64,000 nt of DNA from Heloderma charlesbogerti (GCA_026122225.1 JANEZZ010001494.1:1240001-1304000); one strand, 5' to 3'. Counted from the first letter of the stretch, positions 22,201-33,433 are shown. The notes: a model not told the origin generated them from the letters alone. Numbers and translations: made by a program.

Positions 22201-22422
22201 ATGCGAAGAGAAAATTCCCTGGAAAAGACCCTGATGCTGGGAAAGACTGAAGGCAAAAGGAGAAGGGGACGGCAGAGGATAAGATGGCTAGATAGCATCA
22301 CGGATGCAATGAATATGAACTTGAGCACACTCCGGGAGAGAGCGCAGGACAGGAAGGCCTGGCGTGCTATGGTCCATGGGGTCACGAAGAGTTGGACACG
22401 ACTGAACGACTTAACAACAACA
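19205..22422 (+). mobile_element. Near-full-length BovB (RTE-clade) LINE
   Basis: The element is 3218 bp, flanked by an exact 10-bp duplication (ATCTGTGCAG) and ending in the short (CAA) tail usual for RTE elements. The 5' region contains GGAAATGGCAACCCACTCCAG, typical of BovB. It is the only copy in the window that keeps both 5' end and 3' end. It encodes an endonuclease-reverse transcriptase broken by a single stop codon (next entry). Confidence 0.93.
19270..22044 (+). pseudogene. BovB endonuclease/reverse transcriptase, one premature stop
   Basis: The frame of 924 codons codes for an apurinic-type endonuclease followed by reverse transcriptase, the two enzymes of target-primed reverse transcription. 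Visible motifs are TWNVRS at residue 111, GDWNAKVG near 245, SDHELL near 338, the RT fingers FIDYAKAFDCVDH near 690 and the catalytic YADD at 792-795. The frame stops at TGA (22042-22044) where the palindrome copies have CGA (Arg), a CpG-type transition. The remaining 120 or so C-terminal codons (WCWRRLLRVPW, zinc-knuckle-like region) continue in the same frame. The usual TGA stop after RLND reads TTA here. Otherwise the copy looks recent. The start at 19270 is the first in-frame ATG; the true start may be later. Confidence 0.9.
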
Positions 22423-22446
22423 ATCTGTGCAGCAAGGAAGGGGTAG
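22045..22446 (+). pseudogene. C-terminal remainder of the BovB protein
   Basis: In-frame continuation after the premature stop, through KLKLQYFGHLMRRENSLEK to KSWTRLND. It runs past the normal stop position (TGA replaced by TTA) into flanking DNA before ending at TAG. Confidence 0.8.
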
Positions 22447-22600
22447 CAATGATGAAAAAGAGGAGGAGGGGCAAGAGCAGCTGGTGACAATGGCAGTGAG
22501 AAGGTCAACTCACTGAGGGAGGAGACCATTGAAGGTGTCTTGTCCAAGGGCCCTCCAAAACCTGGAGCTGGCACTGACAGTTGAGAAGAGGCAGATGGGG

Positions 22601-23071
22601 TGGCATAGGGAAAGAGAGGGATGGGGCTGAAGAGACAGAGAGTGGTATGCAATATTTCAGTGCAGCAAACACTACCCACTTTTGGTTTGGCCTTCACCCA
22701 CCATCAGGTCTGGCTCTGCTCACCATCAGCTGCAGCCCTCAGTTGGCTTGTCCTATTTGTCCTTCATAGGACAAAGGTCCCCCTTCTCTGCTCTAGAGGA
22801 TCCAGATAGGCTGTTTCATAACTGACAAACAGCCAGATGGCTGGAGTGATAGTTCATATTGTCCCATGCTGTATTTCTGAAATTGGTTAACATAAGCTAG
22901 TATAGCAAATCTGTATACATTTCCCAGATAATCCTTTGATTCTGAATATAAAGTGGTTTAAAAAGACACAGCAGAACTCAAACGGGGGTGTTGTTTCACT
23001 ATAGTCATTACAACTGCTTTAAAAAACCCCATCAATGTTAATTTCCCCCCTTTTCCTTTCCTTTTTGGCAG
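22601..23071. other. Intron immediately before the 45-bp exon
   Basis: No repeat was recognised. The last 30 bases form the pyrimidine tract of the exon acceptor. Confidence 0.5.
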
Positions 23072-23116
23072 GATGAAAAGAACCAAGTATTAACCACCAA
23101 CATTTGGCTGCACATG
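23072..23116 (+). CDS. CHRNA7-like: Nicotinic acetylcholine receptor alpha-7/alpha-8-like subunit, 45-bp exon (exon 3)
   Basis: This exon codes for 15 residues, DEKNQVLTTNIWLHM, the start of the beta-strand 1 to loop D region of the extracellular ligand-binding domain of a Cys-loop receptor. The sequence shows a long pyrimidine tract and CAG acceptor just before 23072 and a GTGAGT donor at 23117. The 45-bp length and phase 0 at both ends match the third coding exon of nicotinic receptor genes as known from other vertebrates. Subunits of this type assemble as pentameric acetylcholine-gated cation channels (high calcium permeability for alpha-7) in neuronal and non-neuronal plasma membranes. 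The N-Q-V-L-T-T-N-x-W-L run is shared widely among nicotinic subunits, so this exon alone does not fix the subunit; the next exon does. No disabling change is visible. Confidence 0.88.
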
Positions 23117-23319
23117 GTGAGTTTTAAAGCTCAGAAGTTTGTTTTGAAAGGATGGTTGTGTTAAAGTCTGTTGCAGAATGTAAGCAGGGGGGAAGCTAAT
23201 GGTCCTAAAGGATAATAGAATTTGACAAATTCAATATTTGTCTACTCTGATTGATTTAATGAATGAATGAATGCAGTTAATAAAGAGTTGACTAAATTCC
23301 ATTTCAAGACATCTATCAG

Positions 23320-23470
23320 ATACTGTCAATTACTGAATGCTACTGCATACCAGCTGTCAAATGCAGTTAGCTCCTGAGTGTGTCAATTTGTCATCTGTTA
23401 GATCTTGTCAGTTACTGTCTACTACTGCAGACCAGCTGTCAAATATTGTCAGAAACCGACTGCTAGAAGT
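23320..23470. repeat. Imperfect duplication, about 83 bp period
   Basis: TACTGCATACCAGCTGTCAA near 23341 is repeated as TACTGCAGACCAGCTGTCAA near 23424, with related flanks (TACTGTC...). Confidence 0.55.
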
Positions 23471-24127
23471 CAGATTTTTTTTAACCAAATGTCAGTTGTT
23501 AATGCATGCCCCCTGCCACATAGGGTAAAATGTTGAACTCGACTGCAAAATCTTTGGATGTCAAATGCTGCTGCTGAATATCACATCGCTGGAGAATATC
23601 TACATGTCAGGAAGGTATTCTGAGAAAGTCCCCCTTCAAAATTCACAGAGGAGAAACGTGGAGAATAATTTCTTGGAGCTAATTCATTTGGAGTGCAAAG
23701 CTGGGTCCCTGGGAGGGGCTCCCAGGGGGCACAGGACATGGTGGATCACCCCCTCAACAGGTAGGGAGGAATGTCCACCTGTAGAGAGGGAAGTCCACTG
23801 CAGAGGTCCTCCCTTGACCATCATGGGTACTCCACCATCACTTCTCTGACATTGGTAAGGGCAACATGGGGGAGCATCAGAGGTGGATCAGGGGAAGCTC
23901 ATTCTCTGGATATGCCTCCAGAATTGTGCGCAGGAGGGCTATACCATCCTTGGAGTTGCCATAGTTACTTTTCCTCCCAGGGAAGGAAAGACTTAACAAA
24001 ATTAAGTCAAATAATTTTCAAAAACATGGCACGCTCAAAAAGGAAAGAAGTTGCTGACACCTTCTGTCCTGACCAGCCTGAGCAAAGCAGGGCTTAGTAA
24101 GTGGCAGTTCCTGCACCATGGACTCTA

Positions 24128-24216
24128 GGTTGCAATCCTATGCATGCTTACTATGGAGTAAGTCTCAATGAATCCAGTAGGACTTACTTCTGAGTAGGAA
24201 TGTCTGGATTGTGTAA
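24128..24216. mobile_element. Small fold-back MITE (AATCCTATGCATG end)
   Basis: GCAATCCTATGCATGCTTACT...GGAGTAAGTC pairs with GGACTTACTTCTGAGTAGG. Relatives are at 36.26 kb, 31.55 kb and, partly, 38.76 kb. Confidence 0.55.
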
Positions 24217-24602
24217 AATCTGTTATGTCTGTGTTTTGCAGATTCTCAGGAGTTGCTCATTCTGTCTTCTCCCATCAACAGAATTGGATTTTTTTGTTTC
24301 CGATTTTGTGCAAATTCACAAATGCAGAATTGCACATGTGCGAAAATGAGCAAATTCCCCCAAATGTACATTTTCATGCTTTAGCTTATGGGGCAAATGT
24401 GCATTTTGGGGCATTTGAAAAACAAAAAATATATGTTCCGATGATGAAATTTGCACAAAGTTCAGGAAAGTTAGAAAATCAGTCTGCAAGTCCAGGAAAT
24501 CCACCCGACAGGGGGAAAGCCAATCCACTGTGGAATCTGCCAGTTGAATTCATGAAAATCCAAACTCATTTGGTTCCATTGCAGATTTATCTAACATCCC
24601 TA
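24195..24602. repeat. TAGGGATG-end family member
   Basis: It starts TAGGAATGTCTGG and ends TATCTAACATCCCTA. Interior motifs GTGCAAATTCACAAATGC and TTTTGGGGCATTTG are shared with the copies at 28.7 and 30.5 kb. Its start overlaps the end of the preceding fold-back element, so one may have used the other as its target. Confidence 0.6.
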
Positions 24603-24655
24603 TTTCTGAGTACTTCTGCTTACTTCTGAGTAAACACACCTAGGGTTGAACTCTC

Positions 24656-24892
24656 GGGCTAGATCTACATTAGAGCTTTTTTATCAGTACTGAAGTGTAC
24701 TGATAACTGTTGGGGCACATGACACATTCCATATACTGCTTTTCTAGAGTTATTTCCCACTTTCTATTCCATATTATCCAAAATACCACAATGGATGTCA
24801 TTGTGTGAGTTGTGAGGTATAAATGATCAAGAGGGATATAGTGTCACCATGATGGGATCGCATCGATATGACATGGGGTGTAGATCTGGCCC
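24656..24892. mobile_element. MITE with GGGCYAGATCTACA ends
   Basis: GGGCTAGATCTACATT at the left and GGTGTAGATCTGGCCC at the right are inverted, 237 bp in total, with no coding capacity. Confidence 0.6.
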
Positions 24893-24989
24893 ATGTGAAA
24901 TTTTAGTAGTTCAGTGCCTTTGTTCCTATGATGTTTTTCCATACATAAGCAGGGTATCCATCTAGCAGAAGTAGTATTAGCATTAGTGT

Positions 24990-25012
24990 TGTTGTTGTTG
25001 TTGTTATTTCAG
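24990..25012. repeat. (GTT)n microsatellite
   Basis: Short GTT run. Confidence 0.7.
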
Positions 25013-25287
25013 CTGAGATAGTTTGAGGGAAGGTAAGAGCTGAGGGATTTTTCTGGAGCTCTGAATGTGAATTATCCACAAGAAACTGAATGGGGGAGCG
25101 GTGTCTGTTGGGATGTGAAGCTGGCAATCACTACCTATGCTCCGCCTGTAAAGACAAATATTATGAAATGCCATAGTTCTCCACTGACCTCATTCAAAGG
25201 ACCCCCCCCCCCGAACAGCTTGCAACCCTTGGGTTCTCATTGCTTGGATGATTGGGGTGCAAGCGCATAACAAATGACATGATTAAG

Positions 25288-25408
25288 GGCACAATCCTAT
25301 GCATGTTAGACAGAAAAAAAAGTCCTACAACTGCAACATGCTGGCTGGGGAATGCTGGGAGTTGTGGGACTTTTTTCTGTCTAAACTTGCATAGGACTGT
25401 GCCATGAA
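25288..25408. mobile_element. Fold-back MITE (CCTACAACT family)
   Basis: GCACAATCCTATGCATG...AAAAGTCCTACAACT on the left pairs with GGGAGTTGTGGGACTTTTTTC...GCATAGGACTGTGCC on the right. It is the same family as the perfect hairpins at 57.34 and 57.74 kb, but more diverged. Confidence 0.7.
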
Positions 25409-26596
25409 TGATCTAATATATAACAAATAGCTACCCAGCAGCATCTCTTCTAATACACCTTGCACTCCCTTTTAACTTATTTTTCACTGAGCGGATGCAA
25501 AGGGTTTCAGGCACGGACAGATGCCTGCTGCCAAACCCTGATCTTTCCAGCCACTGTTCAGCAGCTTGATCAAGATGGCTTCACTTTCAGAGGCAAGATT
25601 TATCCTGAAGGAGCTATTTATTTTTACGTGTATGATCTGTTGCCATTCGTTTGAACTGAGGACTCCAATCTCAACATGTCAGCTGCATTTGTAGCCTACC
25701 TCCTCTGCAAAAAACAACCCCCCCTCCAACCAAAAAACTGAGAGGGGTTGTTAATTCAATTTGTCATGAGTGGAGGCATTGGCGCTGCTTGCTGGGCTTC
25801 TGAAACAAATTATTTCAGCGCCGAAGGTCCAAAAATCACAGTGAATCTAAGAGATGATGTTGAGTACTACAAGCAAAAAAATAAAAATAAAAAGTCTACA
25901 AAATGAACTCATTAAAGAAGTGGTAGTTCAAGGTTATTTATTTCACACACTGGCCCTGATCCAAAGCTCTCCAGATGAAATGCACGCCTTCCCCCCCACC
26001 GCCCCAATTGATTTAGCATTCTCTCTGTAGATCTGCCAAATCAAGCTTTGCTCTTGGACAGTGGGTGTGTCTGAAATGCCCACATCACATTGAGGATTTG
26101 GTGCATTACCTCTTGAAATGTCCCTTGTTCATTGGTATTAGAGTTATATTTATAGCTGGTCTGTCCTAGGATGTCATGAATTGGCTTCAGAAACAGTCTG
26201 TTATTTGCTGTCACAGCTGGATGTGGCAACTACCTATAGAGTATCGTTTTTTGCAGGATCAGCCAAAACAAATCAGAACAAACTTCCTTGGGATGTTGGA
26301 GGAACCTGGGGCCAAGGTTCCACATTGTGCCATATTATATGTTTCTCTCTTTTCTCTCTCTCTCTCTCTCTTTTTTATCCTCACCACACCCCAGTTATTT
26401 GTATTTTTTAAAATTTCATGTTCTTTGACTTGTGCAATAAAATGTGCACTTATAAATCAGCTTTTAAGCTTTTTTGAGCTTCGAAAACTGCTGTCCAAAT
26501 GTAGCAATCTTGTCCATGCAGTGCATGCATGGAGCTCCTTTGCTCACGAGGGTTTCCCTACATTCATTTCAAAAGAGGATCCAAGAGCATATAAAT
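25409..26596. other. No feature recognised (intron)
   Basis: A CT-rich microsatellite lies near 26351-26372. No exon or repeat family was recognised. Confidence 0.4.
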
Positions 26597-26927
26597 TGGG
26601 GGTGTATAGATTTTGTTAAATCTGTTCCATCTGTATTTCATGGATGGTCAGGCATCTTTCAGTGTGTTGTCTGCTCATTGATGGAATTGGATTTTGTTTT
26701 AGGAATGTACAGGGATGTTGTTCCACTTGCAAAAATGTGCATCCGCATTAATTTGCATTAGTGCAAGTGCACATTGTTGCTAATGTGCATTAGCACAAGT
26801 GTGAATATGTGCAAAATCCCCCCACTCCCAATTAAAAACTGATCCACAAGTCTGCGGAATCTACATGATTAGGAAAAAGAAATCTGAATTAATTTTGAAT
26901 CTGTTGTGGAGTTTTCCAGCATCCCTA
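26597..26927. repeat. TAGGGATG-end family member
   Basis: It runs from GGGGGTGTATAGATTTTG to TTTTCCAGCATCCCTA with the shared AAATCTGTTCCATCTG and ATTTCATGGAT motifs. Confidence 0.5.
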
Positions 26928-26983
26928 ATGTAAATTATCTTGCCTGATCAGGCCAAAGTTTCATTAGTCACAATGCTCAGAGG

Positions 26984-27243
26984 TAGGGGTGTCACAGGTG
27001 CCTGATTTGGTCCAGGATTCCAGTGGATCCCCCTGCCATCTAGTTGTACACAAAATGGCACCATGAATGGCCCATATATGCAAGATTACAGGCATAAATG
27101 GCCCATGGATGGGTCCCAGGTGAGTGTGGATGGCTCAGCGAGTGACGGGGAGCTCAAGCACGGGTCTGGGCGATGCACAAGCAGGGGCAGGGGCTGGGCA
27201 TGCACCTGGAGAACCCGGATGGGGGGGTGCCCATACATCCCTA
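26984..27243. repeat. TAGGGATG-end family member (short)
   Basis: TAGGGGTGTCACAGG at the left and GCCCATACATCCCTA at the right, with a different interior. It may be an independent subfamily. Confidence 0.4.
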
Positions 27244-27911
27244 CTCAGAGGTACTATGCCATGGAATACTACTTGCAACAGCATTCACCCAGGGTGCAAA
27301 TGGTTTGAATTACCTTCTTAGTATAATTTCTGATCTCTCTCTCTTTTTTTTTTTCTAAAATAAGAAATGAGTTGCTAAAACCTGTGTGATAAACCTGTGA
27401 CCAACTGAAACATTGTTCCACTTCATGGAGCGACGGTGTGTGTGTGTGTGGGAATTGCAAGAGGTCTGTGGGGCATTTTTATTCCCTGTAACACCCCCCC
27501 CCTTGCAGGCTGTACTGGGAGGGGAGAAATAATAAAATAGTTAAATCAAAAAATTGCCAGTCTGTTGCTGAATATCAGTGGCAAACTACTCCATAGTACT
27601 CAGTCACACTAGAACAGAGCATTTTAGTTTGCAAACATGCTAAATTTGTCCTTTTTGACACTCTGTAGCTGCTACAAAGCATATCTATATCTATTTCTAT
27701 ATATCTAGGGGAGTGTGTCAAGGCAGCATAGGCCACAATGGAGTGGGGGTGGGGGCTGCATGTGGCCTGCAGGCCATGTATTGCCAATCCCTATTATAAA
27801 ACCTACTGGGTCTTGCACTGCTAGAGAAGCAGTGTGCCCCTCCTCAGGGAGATCATATATGCACCAGGGCAGGGCTGGTGCCAGAACCTGGCATCTTTGG
27901 GCAGCTGCCAG
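27244..27911. other. No feature recognised (intron)
   Basis: Contains a GT run near 27436 and a TA-rich run near 27690. Nothing else was recognised. Confidence 0.4.
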
Positions 27912-28907
27912 TAGGGATGTCAGAGAAATCCTCAATGGAACCAAATGTGTTTGGATTTTCATGAATCTGACCCATGGATTCCTCAGTGAATTGGAATTCC
28001 CCCTGTAGGGGGGATTCAAATGCTATTTTGGGCTGCATTAATAGAAGCATAGCTTCCAAATTCCGGGAAGTACTAGTTCCCCTCTACTCAGCACTGGTTA
28101 GGCCTCATCTGGAGTACTGTGTCCAGTTCTGGGCAACACACTTTAAGAAGGGTGCAGACAAACTGGAGAGGGTTCAGAGGAGGGCAACAAAGATGATCAG
28201 GGGACTGGAAACAAAGCCCTATGAAAAGAGACTGAAAGAACTGGGCATGTTTAGCCTTGAGAAGAGAAGACTGAGGGGAGATATGATAGCGCTCTTCAAG
28301 TACTTGAAGGTTGTCACAGAGAGGAAGGCCAGGATCTCTTCTCGATCATCCCAGAGTGCAGGACACAGAAGAATGGGCTCAAGTGACAGGAAGCCAGATC
28401 CCGGCTGAACAGCAGGAAAAACATCCTGACTGTTAGAGTAATACGACAATGGAACCAATTCCCTAGGGAGGTGGTGGGCTCTCCCACACTGGAGGCATTC
28501 AAGATGAGGCTGGACGCTGTGACTTGGATTCCTGCATTGAGCAAGGGGTTGGACTCGATGGCCTTGTAGGCCCCTTCCAACCCTACTATTCTATGATTCT
28601 ATGATTCCATAGACTTGTGGACCATTATCTAACTTCCCTGAATTTTGTGCAAATTTCATCATAGAAAAATACACAAAAAATAAAAACCCAGCCAAAAATG
28701 CACATTTCCCCTATAGGCTAAAGTGAGAAAATGCAAATTTTGGGGAAATTTGCATATTTTCACCATTGTGAACTTGCGCAAACATGCATTCGCATAAATT
28801 CGGAAACAAAAATCCAATTCCATGGATGCGTGGATGACAGAATGAAAAGTGCCTGACAATCCACAAAACACAGACAGAATGGATTTTACACAATCCATAC
28901 ATCCCTC
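27912..28907. repeat. TAGGGATG-end family member split by a CR1
   Basis: The left part, 27912-28017, starts TAGGGATGTCAGAGAAATCC. The right part, about 28610-28907, continues at CATAGACTTGTGGACC and ends CCATACATCCCT. The two parts match consecutive sequence in the copy at 13.9 kb. Confidence 0.6.
28018..28609 (+). mobile_element. CR1 LINE 3' region with RT C-terminal remnant
   Basis: The first part codes for the CR1 reverse-transcriptase C-terminus ([56 protein letters not shown]), then loses frame. It ends in the CR1 3' terminus CCCCTTCCAACCCTACTATTC followed by the ATTCTATG repeats. 5'-truncated. Confidence 0.88.
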
Positions 28908-29489
28908 ACTCCCAGGGCCCACTGTTGATGACCACCTTGCCTCCCATTTTTTTCTGGTCTGACTTCCAAGTAGCACCAGATAACCAGCCAGTCTTGTCCA
29001 CCCCAGACTGATTGCCCAGGCAAGATCTGGTCCAAGCACATTCCTTAGAGAAGGGGAAGAGGAGAATACCATTCAAAGACTTGCTTAACAATAGATTGGC
29101 CAGTGCATGAATAGACCATTTGCCAAATAAGGATGGCATATTAAGAATGTTTAGCTCATGCTGTTGGACTATTAGTATAAACATGTTCAAACATGATCTG
29201 TGCTTGTCTGAGTTATAGTGTGACTGCAAATGCTGACGTTCTAAAGACAAGATTCAAAAGTAAGGGTGTGCCAAATATCCCTCTTTCAATTTTGGGGTGT
29301 TGAAACTAATTATTCTGGTGCAGTGGACATTTTTTCTCTGAAACCCCTTAGATTGTGTTTATGATCACTTTTAAAAAATCTGTTTGGGCACCATTGTTTC
29401 TCCTGGCTGCTGCTGCTTCCTCCTTTCTGGATCAGTCACAATGGGGATTCCAGCCAACCAGGGAACATGTGGTGAATGGGATGGCATCA

Positions 29490-29640
29490 CAATATTTATT
29501 TTATTTATTAGCAGCATTTATATGATGCCCAATAACAGTGTTCTCTGGATGGCTTACGAACAATAAATCATTAAAATGGAGTGATAATCATGCAACAATA
29601 AAAACAGCATACAAATTTCAAGCATGAGCATTCTGCATAA
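29490..29640 (-). repeat. LINE 3' end, antisense
   Basis: TTTATTTTATTTATTAGCAGC followed by ATTTATATGATGCCCAATAAC and TCTCTGGATGGCTTACGAAC is the reverse complement of an L2-like tail (compare 44.6 kb). Confidence 0.5.
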
Positions 29641-29889
29641 AGATTTCAGAGGCAGAGAATAAAACAGCACAGAGAAATACATAGCATTACTGAAAAAAGT
29701 ACACAAAAGTTCTAAAACTCAGTGGATTAAAAAAAATATTAGACAGCAAATCAAATTTGGCTATGTGATCATATCAAAGAGGGTAAGTGAGGGGAAGTAA
29801 AGGCAATGCAAATGAGTGAGTAGTTTCAGTTCAGCCATACTGGAAGTGAGTGAGGACAAGTGAAGACAATATAAGTAGCTGAGAGAGTG

Positions 29890-30290
29890 TCTTCTCCCTT
29901 ATCAACCTGCCCAGTCACTGAGGTCATCAGAGGGCATGCTCCTGGTAGTTCTGCATGGACCTATGGCCCAACTGGGGTCCACCCAGAGAAGAGCCTTCAG
30001 TGTGGCTCCCTTTCAATGGAATTCCCTGCCTCTGGAGGTCAGGCAGGTGTCAACTTTGTGTTGTTTTTGGCACCTACTGAAAGCATTTTTATTTCAGGAA
30101 GCCTTCCTCGACTGACCAGCCACTTTGTGAAATCCAAATTCTGTTTTTTATTTTTTTAAAAAAAATAACATGGAGTTTTATTCTTTTATCTTATCTTTGT
30201 ATATTTGATTGTTCATTGCTCTAGAATCTGTCTAGATGTGGAGCAGTATATATATGTTGTAAATAAATAAATAAAATGAATAAGTGAAAT
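29890..30290 (+). mobile_element. Old L2 LINE 3' end
   Basis: GAAGAGCCTTCAGTGTGGC, GAATTCCCTGCCTCTGGAGG and GGAAGCCTTCCTCGACTG lead to the tail GAGCAGTATATATATGTTGTAAATAAATAAATA, whose pieces follow the L2 C-terminal coding region and 3' tail order. Confidence 0.55.
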
Positions 30291-30416
30291 GTGCCAAAGG
30301 ACTGCCAAAAAGGAAAGCAGTCTTTGGCACTCCCAAAAAGTTTTGAGAAAACAGTGAGTAGTTTCAATTCAACCCAATTTTCCATACTAATGGTACAAAT
30401 AAAAAAAGCTATTGAC

Positions 30417-30815
30417 ATTAAGGATGTACAGACTGCATAAAATCTGTTCCACCTGTGTTTTGTGTATTGTCAGGCACCTTTCATTCCATCGTCCGCCCAT
30501 TGATGGAATCAGATTTTTTGGTTTCTGAATTTGCACAAATGTGCATTTGTGTAAATGGGCTTTTGTGCAAGTTCACAAATGCAAAAATGCACAAATTCTC
30601 CCAAAATGTGCATTTGCACACTTTAGCCTGTGGGAGAATGCACAGTTTTGGCCAGTGGTGTTTTTTTTTGGGGGGGGGTGTATTTTTCTACAATGACATT
30701 TGTGCAAAATTCGGGAAAGTTGGAAAAGCGGTTCTCAAGCCTGCGGAATCCATGGGCTGGAGTCATGAGAATCCAAACTCATCTGGTTCCATTGTGGATT
30801 TCTCCGACATCCCTA
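30417..30815. repeat. TAGGGATG-end family member
   Basis: It runs from TTAAGGATGTACAGACTGC to GATTTCTCCGACATCCCTAA. The interior has nearly symmetrical GTGCATTTGTG/CACAAATGC motifs. It is inverted relative to the copies at 13.9 and 27.9 kb. Confidence 0.6.
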
Positions 30816-31548
30816 ACTGACATGTCAGAAAACTGTTACTGTTTTACTGCTACATTTTAAAAAGGAGATATGGAAAAGGCACACATTCTTTAGAAAAAGT
30901 AAGAAATAAATTCACCCCCTTGTGAAAATGGTACTTGAAGAACCCAGGCAGTTTAATTAAGGACAGGTTTATTAGCATCATAAGCACTGGAAAAGGCAAG
31001 AGCTCAGCACTGGGCATGCAGCTTTCACTCTCCCTTTGGCAATTGACATCTGTAGAGCTGGAGGGTTCTCTGGAGCACCTCTTTGATAATTCACTGGGTC
31101 GACAGAGCTGTAAACAGCATGCTGAGTTGCAAAAGAATAGCTAATGATCACACAGGAGTTATAGAAGAGGTCAATGTTCCCCTGTAATGAGGCTTTCATA
31201 TACTGTGCAGAGCAAAACAGTCATTTTATAGAAGCGCATGACTCTCTGACGGTAAAATGAATGGCTGGAGCATTGATGTGAAATTAAAGGGAAACCCACA
31301 TGAGGTATTCTCCGCTTGACATTGTAGGGAAGCCAAGATGGTTAGTTCAGATCAACAGGAAATATTATTCAGCCCATCTTGTTCCTTTGTTCCAGTCTCT
31401 TAAGGTTGCCAGGTCATGCTGCAGCAGTGAAAATAGATGTAAGATGAAGGTACAGCAGCCTTGGAAGGGTTTAAGGCCAAATTACATGTTCTGTTATCCT
31501 TGCTTTAAATATAACAACAACAACATCACCAACATCAACAACAACAAA
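30816..31548. other. No feature recognised (intron)
   Basis: No repeat or exon was recognised. Confidence 0.4.
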
Positions 31549-31680
31549 GGGTTCAATCCAAATTTAGCCATACTTTAGAGTAAACCCATTGAAATAAATG
31601 GGAACTTAACGGGAGTTAAGATTAGACCCATTGATTTACATGGGTCTAATCTAAGTATGACTAAACCTTGATCCAACCCA
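31549..31680. mobile_element. Fold-back MITE
   Basis: GGGTTCAATCCAAATTTAGC...TAAACCCATTGA pairs with TGGGTCTAATCTAAGTATG...CTTGATCCAACCC across 132 bp. Confidence 0.6.
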
Positions 31681-32043
31681 AAGCTTAAACTGTCCACTTA
31701 AAGAAAAACTAGCTGCAGGGCCCTGATCCAGAATGACTCATGATCCAGATTGGGATTCCAAGTCAATTACCTGGCAAAATCATTCCCATTCCACCCCCCA
31801 CACAAGAGAAAACAGCATTTTGGGGACAAATAATTGCACCTGGTTGAAGGGGGGATTTTTGTTGTTGCAAGGAATTTAGTGCAGGGTCTTGATCTGGATT
31901 CAGATTGTGTTCCAGGTCAGGGCCCTCTGGCTGCTTTTGATTCAGAATGCGAGTGCTCAGTTCTAAGCATCCTTCCTAAAAAGGGTGAATAATGTAGCAT
32001 GTAGCTTGGTCCTTAGATTTTAGGCTAGGGATTGTACATGCAA

Positions 32044-32205
32044 GTAAGAAGAGCCATGCTGCATCAGATCATCCAGTCCAGCATTCTGTCCCCACAGTGG
32101 CCAACCAGCTGCCCATGGGATACCCACAAGTAGGACAGGAGATCAATAACACCCTCCCACTCATGTACCCCAGCCACTGGCATAAAGAGGCATACTGAAA
32201 TGTCT
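32044..32205 (-). mobile_element. CR1 LINE 3' fragment
   Basis: AAGAGCCATGCTGCATCAGATC, ATCCAGTCCAGCATTCTG and CACAAGTAGGACAGG are the antisense CR1 tail as at 108-378. Confidence 0.7.
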
Positions 32206-33433
32206 CACGACTGGGATCTAATATGACATTTATACAGTGCAGACTTTAAGAACTAGTTTGACTGTCATGGATGTCCTTTTTAAATGAAGCTGCCACTTTT
32301 ACCTTCCAAAGAAGATAAGTGTCCTTTTATCAGGATAGAACTGGCCAAAGATATTTTGCTGCCTGAAGCAAAGGACAAAATGGCACTCTACTTCCATTCC
32401 ATGTACAGGCTCCTGACTTTTTCTTTTCCTATGCACATGTTTGTATACTGGATTGGGCTTGACTTTTTGTCTTGACCACTGGATTGTCTGTGATGTACAA
32501 GACTGCTTGGTGATTCTACTCAGACACAGATTCTGATCTTTTGTCTTGCCCCCTGGATCATTCTCACACTGTCTGCCTCATGCTTCCCACCTGCTTCTGT
32601 GCCAGACACTCTTTGGCACTGCCTGTGGCCCAGCAAGGCACATTCCTTGGAAAGATGTCCAAAAATCATCTGATGTTTTCGACATCACAGTTGGTAAAGG
32701 ATATTTAGTTAATGTTAATTCCAAAGAAACCATAGAGTTTGGTGGACTAGAGCAGCATGCTTTAGGCCACACACACACAAAAAAGGTACAGTATGGGGGA
32801 GAATTTGGGGTGGGGGCTAGCTAGGGCACCTGTGGGCTACAGGCGTGATTGAACAATAAGTTGTGTGAAGAAATACATCAAACACTGACTAATCAAGTGA
32901 TCTATACATGTGAAAACGTCCCACCTGCTGGCCCTACAAGACTTCTTAAAATATATATTTTCAATGAGAGCAAAATGTGAGCAGAATTATCCTTTTTTCT
33001 CTTTCATTACAAGCATTTTCTCCACCAATAAACCTACCTTGTTCCTTCAGAGAGTAGAATTTGCCCACATATCTTATCAGCAGAGAGACCTTTGGCCATC
33101 CAACCTAATGTGCTTCTAATTGGTTATTACAGCCCAATCATTTTCATCTAAAAGGAACTACCAAAGTTATGGCTCTAAAGAGAAATGTAATTGGAGTGAA
33201 TGCATGGACTTTATCTTTTAAAAATTGCTATATTCCAATTTTATGCTTGAGGTGGCATGAACTCTAAGTCACAAACATAGTGAAATTTCTTTTATAGGCA
33301 GTTGTGTGCAATTGGGTGACCTAAAAATGCAATTTTAATGCTTTCAATTGGTTTTTCCACCCCCACCCCCTTTCAGGTGGCTAAATGCACAATTTGTAAG
33401 GAGTTTACATTTGCAAGCAAAATGTTGCTTTTT

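Larger units (their letters stand above)
18600..22600 (+). repeat. GC-rich 340-bp repeat copy, split by nested insertions
   Basis: The left half is 18600-18785 (GGCATGGTCGGGCACCTGC..., CTTGCTCTGGCCCAGACAAC) and the right half about 22431-22600 (GAGGAGGGGCAAGAGCAGCTGG..., CCTCCAAAACCTGGAGC). They are contiguous in the copies at 35.5 and 46.5 kb. Between them lie a TAGGGATG-end element (18786-19195) and the BovB. Confidence 0.65.
1..23071 (+). other. Upstream intron (presumed intron 2) of the nicotinic receptor gene
   Basis: Everything before the 45-bp exon is read as intron because the exon begins at an acceptor site and codes for the middle of a receptor protein. I looked for an exon coding for the N-terminal part of the mature subunit (about 140 bp in this gene family) and did not find one. 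The interval is filled with transposon remnants listed separately. Confidence 0.6.

Noticed and set aside
24480..24600. Clustered GTGCAAAT motifs considered as transcription-factor (octamer-like) sites
   Set aside because: They recur in every TAGGGATG-end family member and are better explained as repeat content.
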